DNA of 44,487 nucleotides from Myxococcota bacterium (GTDB lineage: Bacteria; Myxococcota_A; UBA796), in the NCBI GenBank assembly GCA_029251165.1, contig JAQXDW010000093.1, positions 1 to 44,487 of the forward strand, read 5' to 3'. Shown piece by piece: positions 25,461-33,653 of the stretch. Both the position numbers and the translations under genes were made by a program. The notes beneath the pieces are model-generated. The model did no database searches. It was not told where the DNA came from and saw only the letters and a list, made by a program, of their open reading frames with translations. The first letter of the stretch is position 1. Every line of letters begins with the position of its first letter.

Positions 25461-26294
25461 CTACCACTCCACCGGGTTGGTGGTCGCGCCGTACCAGGAC
25501 ACGCCGTCGTCGCTGGTCAGCACGCTCGATGCGGCCGTGGTCGGAGAGATCGAGATCGTCTCGCCCCAGGAGTTGAAGCCGAGGAGCTCGCCCTCGTCGT
25601 AGCCGAGACCGAAGATGCTCGAGTAGCCGGTCTCGCCGATCCAGGTGGTCTGGCCGGTAAGCGGATCGATCCGGACGAGGCCGTCTCGGCTGCCATTCTC
25701 GACGGTCCAGTAGAGGTAGCCGTCGGGAAGACCGACGAGATCACCAGAGGTCTCGTAGTTGCCCTCGGTGACCAGCTCGGTGACCCGGCAGTTGGTGATG
25801 TTGATGATGTTCACGCCATCATCTCCGCCGGCGATCAGCTCGTTGTCGGAGGTGAAGGTCAGGGCGACCATCCCGGCATCCGGCGTGCAGATCTCAGAGA
25901 CCTCAGCAGTGGAGGGGTCGATGCGGTACAGCGCATCGAACGTGCCGCCGTACATCTTGCCCTCGAGGTCGATGGCGATGTCCACAAACGAGGAGTTGAT
26001 GGTGCCCGAGATGGCGGTAAAGACCCCGATCAGGGTCCGCGCACCCGTGGTCGGCTCGACCGTGAACAGCTGCGTAGCGGTGTGGGCATAGACCGGGGCC
26101 TCCGCAGGGGGCGGCTCCTCATCATTGGCCGGCGCTGCGGTGTCTTCGGGCGCTGCGGTGTCCTCGGGCGCCGCAGTGTCCTGCGCGGGCTCCGGGGCAG
26201 CCGTGTCCGGCTCTGCACCCAGGTTCTCCGTGCTGTCCGCCTGGATTCCGTACTCTGAGCAGCCGACGACAGTGAGCAGCAGAAGCATCCGCAT
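25461..26294 (-). CDS. Beta-propeller lipoprotein with Glu-Asp-Thr repeats
   Basis: 277 aa. ATG 26294 is chosen because aggagg sits 5 bp upstream. The signal MRMLLLLTVVGC has a lipobox VVGC. A low-complexity tether repeats AAPEDT (18-bp DNA repeat at 26132-26185). The rest is made of repeated beta-propeller-like strands: LFTVEPTTGARTLIG, SFVDIAIDLEGKMYGG, LYRIDPSTAEVSEI, LVRIDPLTGQTTWIG. This pattern (x-I-D-P-x-T-G) is seen in secreted propellers of many bacteria and in DUF4394-like domains. No catalytic residues are evident. It is probably a surface-exposed binding scaffold, which is inference. It stands alone on the minus strand, convergent with the CRCCH lipoprotein gene. Confidence 0.82.
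   Translation of the reverse strand: MRMLLLLTVVGCSEYGIQADSTENLGAEPDTAAPEPAQDTAAPEDTAAPEDTAAPANDEEPPPAEAPVYAHTATQLFTVEPTTGARTLIGVFTAISGTINSSFVDIAIDLEGKMYGGTFDALYRIDPSTAEVSEICTPDAGMVALTFTSDNELIAGGDDGVNIINITNCRVTELVTEGNYETSGDLVGLPDGYLYWTVENGSRDGLVRIDPLTGQTTWIGETGYSSIFGLGYDEGELLGFNSWGETISISPTTAASSVLTSDDGVSWYGATTNPVEW
26132..26185 (-). repeat. 18-bp tandem repeat inside coding sequence
   Basis: Three 18-bp units (gcgctgcggtgtcttcgg on the plus strand, third copy diverged) encode the repeated AAPEDT tether after the lipobox of the propeller lipoprotein. Confidence 0.8.
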
Positions 26295-26522
26295 CGCATC
26301 CTCCTGGGGCTTCCCATGGACCACAAGAACGATGCGACCCGGGGCAGGAGGCGGAGATAACGGACTGAGCCCCTCGCGGCATGCTCCGGTCACAACCACA
26401 CGGAGATGTCACAGATGCCGCCAGCACTCACCATGCGGTCCATCGGACCTCGGAGCCTGGAGCGCTCGCCGGCCGATGCAGCGCCATGGTGATGCACTGC
26501 CTCCTGTCCCGGCGCCAGCCAG

Positions 26523-28910
26523 CTACCGCGCCTGCTCCTCGCTGCGCTGCTGCTGTCGCTGCGCGATCACCGACAGCGACTCTGGCGGAATGTTCTCCAG
26601 CAGGTCCGTGGGCACATGCTCGATGGTGGCGAGGCTGCGGTTGATCTCCCGATCCCAAGTCCGCGCCCCGGTCTGGTAGGGCGTGACGGTGAGGAAGTCG
26701 GAGCCGGTGTCGATGAGGGTGAGCGTCTCGATGAGGCGCGGAGGGAGATCATCGACGAGGGGAGCGGCGTCATCGGACCAGGCCCGCAGGGCATCGGTGC
26801 CCGCCATGAACATCCCGGCGACGTCTTCTGGGGCACCCTGGCTCTGGTCATCGACCCGCGCGGCGAAGTCATCCCAGCCCTGGGTCTGTGCGTCCTTCCA
26901 GCCGATGAGCAGCAGCACGCTGGAGACCCGCGAGCGCCACAAGGTCGAGGTCGGGAAGACTTCTGCGAAGGTCGCGACCACCCGGCGGAAGCCCTCCGGG
27001 GTCATCATGTGGGGGTGGATCTTGTGGAGATACAGGCCATCTTCATCGAGTCGCTCCCGACACAGCTCGAAGAATTCAACGGTCGATAGCTCAAGATACG
27101 CCGAATAAGCCGCGACACCGTTGAAGATGATGTCGTACTGCTTGCGGCGGGTCAGCAGGTGGTTGCGGCCATCGTTGGGCACCATGTTGAACCGGGGATG
27201 GCGCATGACGCCACGGTTCTCGGTCTCAAAGTACCGGGCGATGATCGGCTGAACATCCGAGATGTCCGCAGCCTCGACAGCCTTGACCGCGGGGTGCTCG
27301 ACGACCTGCCCCGACGTCGCCCCGGTGTCGAAGGCGAGGATGAGGACCTCGGCAGGATCGGGGTGGAGCAGGGTCGCAAGCCAGGTTCCGATCGGACCCG
27401 ACGAGACAAACTCACCATTTGCGAACAGCATTCGCTCCCACTGTCCGCGCTGGTCGACCCAGATGACCGCGTCCGAGGTGCTCCGACCATCCTTGTAGAA
27501 TTCGACCTGGTGCTGCACCGGGATGTTGAGAAACACCCACGGGGTCAGCCGCGAGGCGATCAGCGCCATCCCGACCGCTCCGGCGAGGCTCAGACCGATC
27601 CCAGCAGTCCGGTGTCGACCCGGCACGCACAGCAAGACGATGCCGAGGATGAGGTTGGCGGCGGCGATGACGTACAGGGCGTTCTTGGCACCCAGCGCCG
27701 GCATCAGGAAGAACCCGGCGACAAACGAGCCGGCGATCCCGCCCACAGTCGAGATGAAGTACACCGCCCCGACCCCCGCGCCGAGTACCGAGAGGCGGCG
27801 CACATAGAGCCGATTGCCCAGCGGGAAGGTCATGCCGAACAGCATTCCCGCCGCGCCGAGCGCCACCCCGATCACCGCGATCTCGCCCCGGGTGATGTAG
27901 AGGTCGAGGCTGTTGCGCGCCAGGCCCCAGGCGGTCGTCCAGGTCTCCGTCTGGCTGGAGCGCAGCCAGATGAGCAGCAGCGGGCTGCCGGCGGTGATGC
28001 CGCCGAGGGCGACCTGGAGCGCGCCGTACAGCCGCAGCGGAGCGATCCGAGCCAGCGGACCGGCATACAGGGTGCTGCCGATGCCGCAGCCGAGCAGAAA
28101 CATGGTGAGGACGAGGGAGAAGACGAGGGTGTGGGCGTTGGGGTGGAGCAGGGCGATGATGCGGGTCCACAGGATCTCGCCAGCGGTCGCGGTGAAGCCG
28201 GAGAGGAAGAATGCCGCCAGCAGCCACCGACTCGCACCGACAGCCGCCGGCTCGGGGGTGGACTCTGAGAGGGTTCCAGACCGGCCGATCGGCAGCAGCC
28301 ACAGCACCCCCGCCATGCCCGCCGCCGTGAGGTTCATCGCCACCGCAATGTGTGCACTCGCGGTCAGCCCCAGCGAGGTCATCAGCACGAACCCGGTCAG
28401 CGCACAGCCCGCTGCCGCGCCCAGGGTGTTCAGGCCGTACAGCCGGCCCACGTCGCTGCCGATGCGGTCCTGCCGGTGCACGAAGAACCGAGAGAGGGTC
28501 GGCAGGGTGGCACCCATCGCGATGGTCGGCGGCAGCAGCAGCAGGCAGCCGAGCCCAAAGCGGACGAGGGTGTGGGTGAAGAAGCCGACGTCCGCGACGT
28601 CGTGGACCTGGTGGTACAGCGACGTCACGGCAGAGAGCGCCGTCGGAAACAGCAGCCCGCAGGACGCGATGACAAGCTCCAGCACCGCATAGACCAGCAG
28701 CGGTGACTTCACCGCATCGATCCGCCGACCCGCGACCACCGCACCGATGGCGAGACCAGCCATGAACACGGTCACCACCGTGGTGATCGCGTGGTAGGTC
28801 ACCCCGAACAGGTAGACGAGGTGCTTGATCCAGAGGATCTCGTAGACCAGAGTGGAGGCCCCGGAGAGCAGGAACGCCGCCAGGAGCAGGAGCCGGGCCA
28901 GGGTGGTCAC
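26523..28910 (-). CDS. Membrane-fused spermidine synthase-like protein
   Basis: 795 aa from GTG 28910 (GTG 28964 would overlap the kinase gene by 34 bp). The N-terminal ~500 residues have many membrane helices of the type fused to spermidine synthases in bacteria (LLLAAFLLSGASTLVYEILW, repeated as LLAAFFLSGFTATAGEILW, so the domain is an internal duplication). The C-terminal part resembles the aminopropyl/methyl-transferase Rossmann fold: VEFYKDGRSTSDAVIW, VLILAFDTGATSGQVVEHP, VPNDGRNHLL, YDIIFNG, STVEFFELCRERLDEDGLY. The usual GxGxG of the SAM loop is altered to AFDTGATSG, so activity is uncertain. A true polyamine role cannot be claimed; related fusions are often of unknown substrate. It lies downstream of the two-component genes on the same strand. 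Confidence 0.82.
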   Translation of the reverse strand: MTTLARLLLLAAFLLSGASTLVYEILWIKHLVYLFGVTYHAITTVVTVFMAGLAIGAVVAGRRIDAVKSPLLVYAVLELVIASCGLLFPTALSAVTSLYHQVHDVADVGFFTHTLVRFGLGCLLLLPPTIAMGATLPTLSRFFVHRQDRIGSDVGRLYGLNTLGAAAGCALTGFVLMTSLGLTASAHIAVAMNLTAAGMAGVLWLLPIGRSGTLSESTPEPAAVGASRWLLAAFFLSGFTATAGEILWTRIIALLHPNAHTLVFSLVLTMFLLGCGIGSTLYAGPLARIAPLRLYGALQVALGGITAGSPLLLIWLRSSQTETWTTAWGLARNSLDLYITRGEIAVIGVALGAAGMLFGMTFPLGNRLYVRRLSVLGAGVGAVYFISTVGGIAGSFVAGFFLMPALGAKNALYVIAAANLILGIVLLCVPGRHRTAGIGLSLAGAVGMALIASRLTPWVFLNIPVQHQVEFYKDGRSTSDAVIWVDQRGQWERMLFANGEFVSSGPIGTWLATLLHPDPAEVLILAFDTGATSGQVVEHPAVKAVEAADISDVQPIIARYFETENRGVMRHPRFNMVPNDGRNHLLTRRKQYDIIFNGVAAYSAYLELSTVEFFELCRERLDEDGLYLHKIHPHMMTPEGFRRVVATFAEVFPTSTLWRSRVSSVLLLIGWKDAQTQGWDDFAARVDDQSQGAPEDVAGMFMAGTDALRAWSDDAAPLVDDLPPRLIETLTLIDTGSDFLTVTPYQTGARTWDREINRSLATIEHVPTDLLENIPPESLSVIAQRQQQRSEEQAR

Positions 28911-28930
28911 CCCATGATGGTTACCACACC

Positions 28931-30001
28931 TCAGCCCGCTCTTGGCAGCAGCAATGAAAAGCACACGCCACCGCCAGCCCGATCTCCCACCACCAGTCGT
29001 CCGCCGTGGGAGTCGGCGATGCGCCAGGCGATGGCGAGACCAAGACCGACACCGTGGTCCTTCGTGGAGACGAACGGGTCGAAGATGCGCTCGGCCATCT
29101 CCGGATCGATCGGCGGTCCGTCGTTGCTCACCGCGATGCCATGCTCACCACCGTCCCTGACCACCGACAGCCAGAGGTTGCCGCCCTCCGTCATCGCCTG
29201 CATGCCGTTGATACACAGGCCGAGCACGATCTGGATGAGTTGCTGCCGATCGGCCATCACCGGCGCAGAGAGGGTGGTGCTGGTGTGGACTGCGGTGCAC
29301 TGCCGGGCTGCCTGGGCGCGGATCAACTCTTCGACATCCACGACCACCCCCGACAGCTCCAGGCGCTCCACTGCCGGTGGACGGTGCCGGGCGAAGTTGA
29401 GGAACTGCCGGAGCAGGGTGTCGAGCCGATCGATCTCGGTGAGGAGTGCCTCGGCCAGCGGACGCTGGGGCACATCGACGGGCACGACATCGAGCACGAC
29501 CTCCGCGGTGCCGCGCATGGCATGCAGGGGGTTGCGGATCTCATGCGCCAGCCCCGCAGTCAGGGTCCCCAGCGATCCAAGCCGGCCGGCGCGCATCAGC
29601 GCCGCGTCCTGCTGCCGCAGTCGCTCCAGCAGCGCGACCTGATGCGCAGCCTCTCTGCGACTCCGGTCGCTGATCAGGCCCGAGAGCAGCCCGAGGACCA
29701 CATAGAATCCACTCTCAAGAAGCTTCTGGGCCGGGCTGGCCGGATCGGGCCCGAAGTGGGGATGCCAGGCATGGGGAGTGTAGAATGCCAGCACCACCAC
29801 CACCACCACCGCGCCGCCGCGCACTCCGCCCAGCGCCCCCCCCAGCAGGATCGGCACGTAGTACAGTCGCCGGGCAACGTCATGGACCCAGTGCAGGTCC
29901 ATGCGGGTCGGGGTGGCGTAGTGCAGCAGGCCGACCAGCAGCAGCGGCAGCCACACCAGCGCCGCTGCGCGACCGGTCAGCAGCGAGCGCTCAATCGACA
30001 C
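28931..30001 (-). CDS. Membrane sensor histidine kinase (NtrB type)
   Basis: 356 aa from GTG 30001, which overlaps the response-regulator stop by 11 bp, so the two are translationally coupled. The N-terminus has about four membrane helices with a short LHWVHDVARRLYYVPILLGG segment and little periplasmic sequence, so the signal is probably sensed in or at the membrane. The kinase core is complete: H-box AHEIRNPLH (His153), N-box GLCINGMQAM, G1 VSNDGPPID, F box IFDPFVSTKD and G2 GVGLGLAIAW. It should autophosphorylate His153 and pass phosphate to the NtrC-type regulator encoded upstream. The signal is unknown; metal stress is one hypothesis given the nearby cus operon. Confidence 0.93.
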   Translation of the reverse strand: MSIERSLLTGRAAALVWLPLLLVGLLHYATPTRMDLHWVHDVARRLYYVPILLGGALGGVRGGAVVVVVVLAFYTPHAWHPHFGPDPASPAQKLLESGFYVVLGLLSGLISDRSRREAAHQVALLERLRQQDAALMRAGRLGSLGTLTAGLAHEIRNPLHAMRGTAEVVLDVVPVDVPQRPLAEALLTEIDRLDTLLRQFLNFARHRPPAVERLELSGVVVDVEELIRAQAARQCTAVHTSTTLSAPVMADRQQLIQIVLGLCINGMQAMTEGGNLWLSVVRDGGEHGIAVSNDGPPIDPEMAERIFDPFVSTKDHGVGLGLAIAWRIADSHGGRLVVGDRAGGGVCFSLLLPRAG

Positions 30002-31319
30002 GCTTCAGCCCGTACTTCTCCATCCGGTACGCCAGGATGTGCCGGGGCACTCCGAGACGCCGGGCGGCCTTGCTGACGTTGTCCTCGCAGCGGGACAGGA
30101 CATAGGCGATGACCTGTCGCTCCAGGTCGATGAGGGAGAGCCCCTCCGGCAGCAGATCAAGCCAGCGACTCGACGCCGCAGACAGGCCGAGGGTCGGCAG
30201 GTCCGCGAGCCGGACCGTTCCGTCGGATGCCAAGATCGCCATTCGCTCGCAGGCGTTTCGCAGCTCCCGAACGTTTCCACGCCACGGCATCGAGGTGAGC
30301 CCCGCAGCGACCGAATCGGGCAACGCGAGCCGGTGTCCGCCGAGGGTATCGAGGAAGTGCCGGGTCAGGGCGGGGATGTCCGTGCGGCGCTCCCGAAGCG
30401 GCGGGGCGTGCAGGCGCACCACATTGAGGCGGTAGTAGAGGTCCTCACGGAAGACTCCGTCCTCGACCCTCGCCTCTAGGTCGCGGTTGGTGGCCGCGAC
30501 CACGCGCACGTTCAGCGCCTCGGGCCGATCCTGGCCGATGACATCGACCATGCCCTCCTGAAGAACCCGCAGCAGACGCCCCTGGAGCCCGAGGGGAAGC
30601 TCTCCGATCTCATCGAGGAACAGGGTGCCGCCCGAGGCCGCTCGGAACCGCCCCTGGCGCGCGGTAGAGGCACCGGTAAACGCACCCCGGGCGTGCCCGA
30701 ACAGCTCATCCTCGAGTAGCGCCTCCGGAATCGCCGCACAGCTCAGCGGAACAAACGGCCCCTCAGCCCGGGGAGAGCGGGCGTGGATGCGGCGGGCGAG
30801 CAGCTCCTTACCGGTGCCAGACTCCCCCGTGATCAGCACCGTCGCCTCCGAGGACGCGACCCGGTCCGTCAGGGTCAGCAGCGCAGTCATGGCCTCAGAG
30901 ACGGCCACGATGGGGCGCTCGACCTTTCCCACCCGCAGCCTCCGGTTGTCCCTCCGAAGCCGGCTGGTCTCCAGGGCACGTCGAACGGTGATCGCCAGCC
31001 GGTCCCGGGAGAAGGGCTTCTCGATGAAGTCCCAGGCCCCGGCCTGCATTGCCTCGACCGCTCCGCCTACGCTGCCAAACGCCGTGATCACCACCACCGG
31101 AGTCTGCGGGGCGCGCTTGAAGATGGTCGACAGCACCGCCATGCCGTCGATCCCGGGCATCTTCAGATCGGTGATCACCACCTCATGCCGATCCGGATCA
31201 AACTGCCTCAGCCCATCCGCACCATCCACCGCCTCGTCGATCTCAAGGCCCAGGCGGGTGAGGTTGTAGGTGGAGACCTTCCGGCCAGTGGTGTCGTCGT
31301 CGATGAACAGCAGCGCCAT
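29991..31319 (-). CDS. NtrC-family sigma-54-dependent response regulator
   Basis: 442 aa from ATG 31319, with ggag about 8 bp upstream. Three domains are visible: receiver (1-120; acidic pocket IDDD, phospho-Asp51 in ITDLKMPG, ITAF and EKPF switch residues); sigma-54 AAA+ domain (about 140-370; Walker A GESGTGKE, the sigma-54-contacting GAFTGA loop, Walker B GGTLFLDEIGE, ATNRDLEA, FREDLYYRLNV); and a Fis-type helix-turn-helix at the end (NVSKAARRLGVPRHILAYRM). It activates RNA polymerase holding sigma-54 by ATP hydrolysis from upstream sites. It pairs with the histidine kinase gene that overlaps its 3' end. A matching sigma-54 promoter and dyad occur before cusC about 5 kb away. It is divergent from the cytochrome operon. 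Confidence 0.96.
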   Translation of the reverse strand: MALLFIDDDTTGRKVSTYNLTRLGLEIDEAVDGADGLRQFDPDRHEVVITDLKMPGIDGMAVLSTIFKRAPQTPVVVITAFGSVGGAVEAMQAGAWDFIEKPFSRDRLAITVRRALETSRLRRDNRRLRVGKVERPIVAVSEAMTALLTLTDRVASSEATVLITGESGTGKELLARRIHARSPRAEGPFVPLSCAAIPEALLEDELFGHARGAFTGASTARQGRFRAASGGTLFLDEIGELPLGLQGRLLRVLQEGMVDVIGQDRPEALNVRVVAATNRDLEARVEDGVFREDLYYRLNVVRLHAPPLRERRTDIPALTRHFLDTLGGHRLALPDSVAAGLTSMPWRGNVRELRNACERMAILASDGTVRLADLPTLGLSAASSRWLDLLPEGLSLIDLERQVIAYVLSRCEDNVSKAARRLGVPRHILAYRMEKYGLKRVD

Positions 31320-31487
31320 AGAGCATCTCCGACTGCAAGGAGCAGACCACAGTATCTCATCCCGACCGAGATCAGCCCGGCGAGCAGACTCTGGTCGAGC
31401 TCGGCGTTCCAGCACGCAGGGGCAGGATTCACAATAGTATAAACATGCTAACAATATTCTAAAACCATCCTTTAACGGTCGCTTTGC

Positions 31488-31516
31488 TTTACATCACCCC
31501 AGCACCATTCTATACA
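31488..31516 (+). promoter_or_regulatory. Sigma-70-type promoter of the cytochrome/oxidase operon
   Basis: tttaca (31488-31493), a 17-bp spacer and tataca (31511-31516) lie in a markedly A+T-rich patch (31425-31520), just before a good ribosome site (ggagg, 31524-31528). The expected transcript start is near 31523, which would leave that ribosome site at the very 5' end. Confidence 0.55.
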
Positions 31517-31533
31517 TTCATGTGGAGGTCTCG

Positions 31534-31587
31534 ATGAAGTTCACCCAGCTGGCCCGCGGGCACATCAGCTGCGCGGACATCCCATGA
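31534..31587 (+). CDS. 17-codon leader peptide coupled to cytochrome gene
   Basis: ATG 31534 follows ggagg with a 5-bp spacer and encodes MKFTQLARGHISCADIP, ending in a TGA that overlaps the ATG of the multiheme cytochrome gene (ATGA, 31584-31587). The cytochrome ATG has no ribosome site of its own and no other ATG, GTG or TTG in frame upstream. Translation of the short frame would therefore deliver ribosomes to the main gene. The peptide has no recognisable function and could be a coupling or attenuation leader. Confidence 0.5.
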   Translation: MKFTQLARGHISCADIP

Positions 31588-33653
31588 TTGTCCTGCTGCT
31601 CGCCTGCAACGGCACCACTGAGCACCCTCTGATCGAGTCTGGCACCCCGACGGACTCTGCCCCGACCGACTCCGCCGAGGCCGAGCGGTACCAAGAGGTC
31701 GTGGTCACCGTTACCCTCGACGGTGCACCGCTGGAAGGCGCGACCATCTCGCAGGGCGGCCGAGAAGATCGCTGGACCACCGACTCCACCGGGCAGGTCA
31801 CCATCACCACAGACACCTGGATGGCGGGCGGCACCGTCGTCATGGCCTCCCACCCCGAGGCGCGGATTCAGGGCGGCGGTCCCAGCGACGGAGCGATCAG
31901 CCTCGCCCTGGTCCGCACCGTCGACGTCGACAACACCGACTTTCCGTTCCAGGATCCCGGCACCCCCGACGACAACGGCAACGCCAGCAAGTGCGCCCAC
32001 TGCCACATCACCATCAATGCCGACTGGGCGGACACACCCCACGCCGAGGCCGCGCGCGGAGTCCCGCTGCACGACCTGTACGCCGGGGCCGCCGGGGCGC
32101 TGTCAGACGCCACATCCTGCGAAGATGCCGGGGGGCAGTGGTGGACCGGAATCGGACCGGGAACCGCCGCCGCTGCCGATCGCTGCTACCTCGGCGACGG
32201 GGTCCTGCCGCTGCTCAACACCGACTGCGGCGAGACCGCCCCCTGCGACGACGTCGCCACCGAGGTCGGTGACTGCGCGGACTGCCACGCTCCGGGCATC
32301 GACGGGACGGTCGGCGGGCGCGGGCTGCTGGAGGCGACCGGGCTGTCCTACGACTACGGCATCCACTGCGACGTCTGCCACAAAGTCGAGTCGGTGGATC
32401 TCACCCAGCCGGCGGGGGTCGGTGGCCGGCTGCGCATCCTCCGCCCCACCGAGGTGTCGACCTCCTCAGGGCTCGGGGAGTGGATGCCGCTGACGTTTGG
32501 TCCCTACGACGACGTCATCAACCCGCGCATGGGCTCGGTCGCCCGGGAGCACTTCTCGTCCGCCGACTTCTGCGCAGGCTGCCACCAGCACGACCAGGCG
32601 GTGCTCGTTCCCGGCGTCAGCATCGACACCGACCGGTGGCCCGATGGCGTGCTGCCGGTCCACTCCACCTTTGAGGAGTGGTCCCAAGGCCCCTTCGCCG
32701 ACGAGGCCCCCTGCCAGTCCTGCCACATGCCCCCGGATCCAGACGCAGGGAACAGCTCGGACATCGATCAGATGGCGGAGTCTGTGGTCGGGATCACCGG
32801 CGGGTGGTGGCGACCGCCGGGTCAGGTCCGCCGACACACCTGGACCGGTCCGCGCTCAGACATCGCCGACATGCTCGGTCTCGCCGCCACCCTCACCGTC
32901 GAGGTCGCGGTGGCCGACGACACGCTGACAGCGGACGTGACCGTGCGCAACATCGGCCCGGGCCACGCCCTGCCCACCGGCGAGCCAATGCGCAGCATGG
33001 TCCTGCTCGTCGAGGCCACCTGTGAGGGCACCCCCCTCACCCCGACCGGCGGAGCCGTGGTGCCGGACTTCGGCGGCTATGCCGACATGCAGGATGCCTC
33101 CGCAGATTGGGGAATCTGGCCCGGCGCCCAGGTCGGCCAGCGCATCCAGGTCATCCGCCAGACCGGCGGGTACATCGACTACACCGGTCCCGGTCGGTTC
33201 GGGGACGGCTCGTTTACCCCCGAGCAGCGCGGCATGCCCGCCGATGAGATCGCCGGCGGAGCGACCATCACCGCCGTCGACGGCGATGCAGTCACCTTCG
33301 ACGCCCCGCTGCCCGCCGGAGACATCGCCTACCGCATCACCCACACCGCCCTCCCCGCGTCCGGTGATGCCGTCGCCAGCCGAGCGGGTCTCCCCGGCTT
33401 CGGGTTCGCCCGGGTGATGGTCGGTGCAGACGGCACGCGGATGGTGCCGCACTTCGCCGCAGTCGACGTCGCCAGCGACAACCGCCTGCCCCCGCAGTCC
33501 ACCTTCACCTCTCAGCACACCTTCGCCGTCGACTGCGCTGTGCCGGTCCTGGAGGCCGCCCTGCTCTACCGCAGCTATCCCCTATACCTCTCAGAGCAGC
33601 GGGGCTGGGAGATGACCGAGCGGGTCATGACCACCGCGAAGGTGCAGCCATGA
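31584..33653 (+). CDS. Pentaheme c-type cytochrome lipoprotein
   Basis: 689 aa. The leader MIVLLLAC places the lipid Cys at residue 8. Residues about 36-110 resemble a carboxypeptidase-regulatory-like beta domain (VVVTVTLDGAPLEGATISQGG). Five heme c motifs follow: CAHCH (137), CADCH (231), CDVCH (262), CAGCH (330) and CQSCH (377), with distal His residues around them. The C-terminal ~270 residues are a beta-rich domain opening with VRNIGPGHALPTG, a phrase typical of large multiheme cytochromes. It is probably an exported electron carrier anchored to the outer membrane; redox partners are unknown. Its stop overlaps the start of the multicopper oxidase gene (ATGA), so the two are made together, which suggests electron flow between heme and copper centres. 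Confidence 0.93.
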   Translation: MIVLLLACNGTTEHPLIESGTPTDSAPTDSAEAERYQEVVVTVTLDGAPLEGATISQGGREDRWTTDSTGQVTITTDTWMAGGTVVMASHPEARIQGGGPSDGAISLALVRTVDVDNTDFPFQDPGTPDDNGNASKCAHCHITINADWADTPHAEAARGVPLHDLYAGAAGALSDATSCEDAGGQWWTGIGPGTAAAADRCYLGDGVLPLLNTDCGETAPCDDVATEVGDCADCHAPGIDGTVGGRGLLEATGLSYDYGIHCDVCHKVESVDLTQPAGVGGRLRILRPTEVSTSSGLGEWMPLTFGPYDDVINPRMGSVAREHFSSADFCAGCHQHDQAVLVPGVSIDTDRWPDGVLPVHSTFEEWSQGPFADEAPCQSCHMPPDPDAGNSSDIDQMAESVVGITGGWWRPPGQVRRHTWTGPRSDIADMLGLAATLTVEVAVADDTLTADVTVRNIGPGHALPTGEPMRSMVLLVEATCEGTPLTPTGGAVVPDFGGYADMQDASADWGIWPGAQVGQRIQVIRQTGGYIDYTGPGRFGDGSFTPEQRGMPADEIAGGATITAVDGDAVTFDAPLPAGDIAYRITHTALPASGDAVASRAGLPGFGFARVMVGADGTRMVPHFAAVDVASDNRLPPQSTFTSQHTFAVDCAVPVLEAALLYRSYPLYLSEQRGWEMTERVMTTAKVQP

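Noticed and set aside
27159..28268. 369-codon plus-strand frame
   Set aside because: It is a GC-driven shadow of the membrane spermidine-synthase-like gene; its translation is Arg/Gln/Glu/Asp/His-rich with no domain.
31320..31345. Sigma-54-like TGGTCTG-N4-TTGCA on the minus strand before the response regulator
   Set aside because: Spacing fits, but three of the -24 bases differ and the start point would fall downstream of the ribosome site, leaving a near-leaderless transcript.
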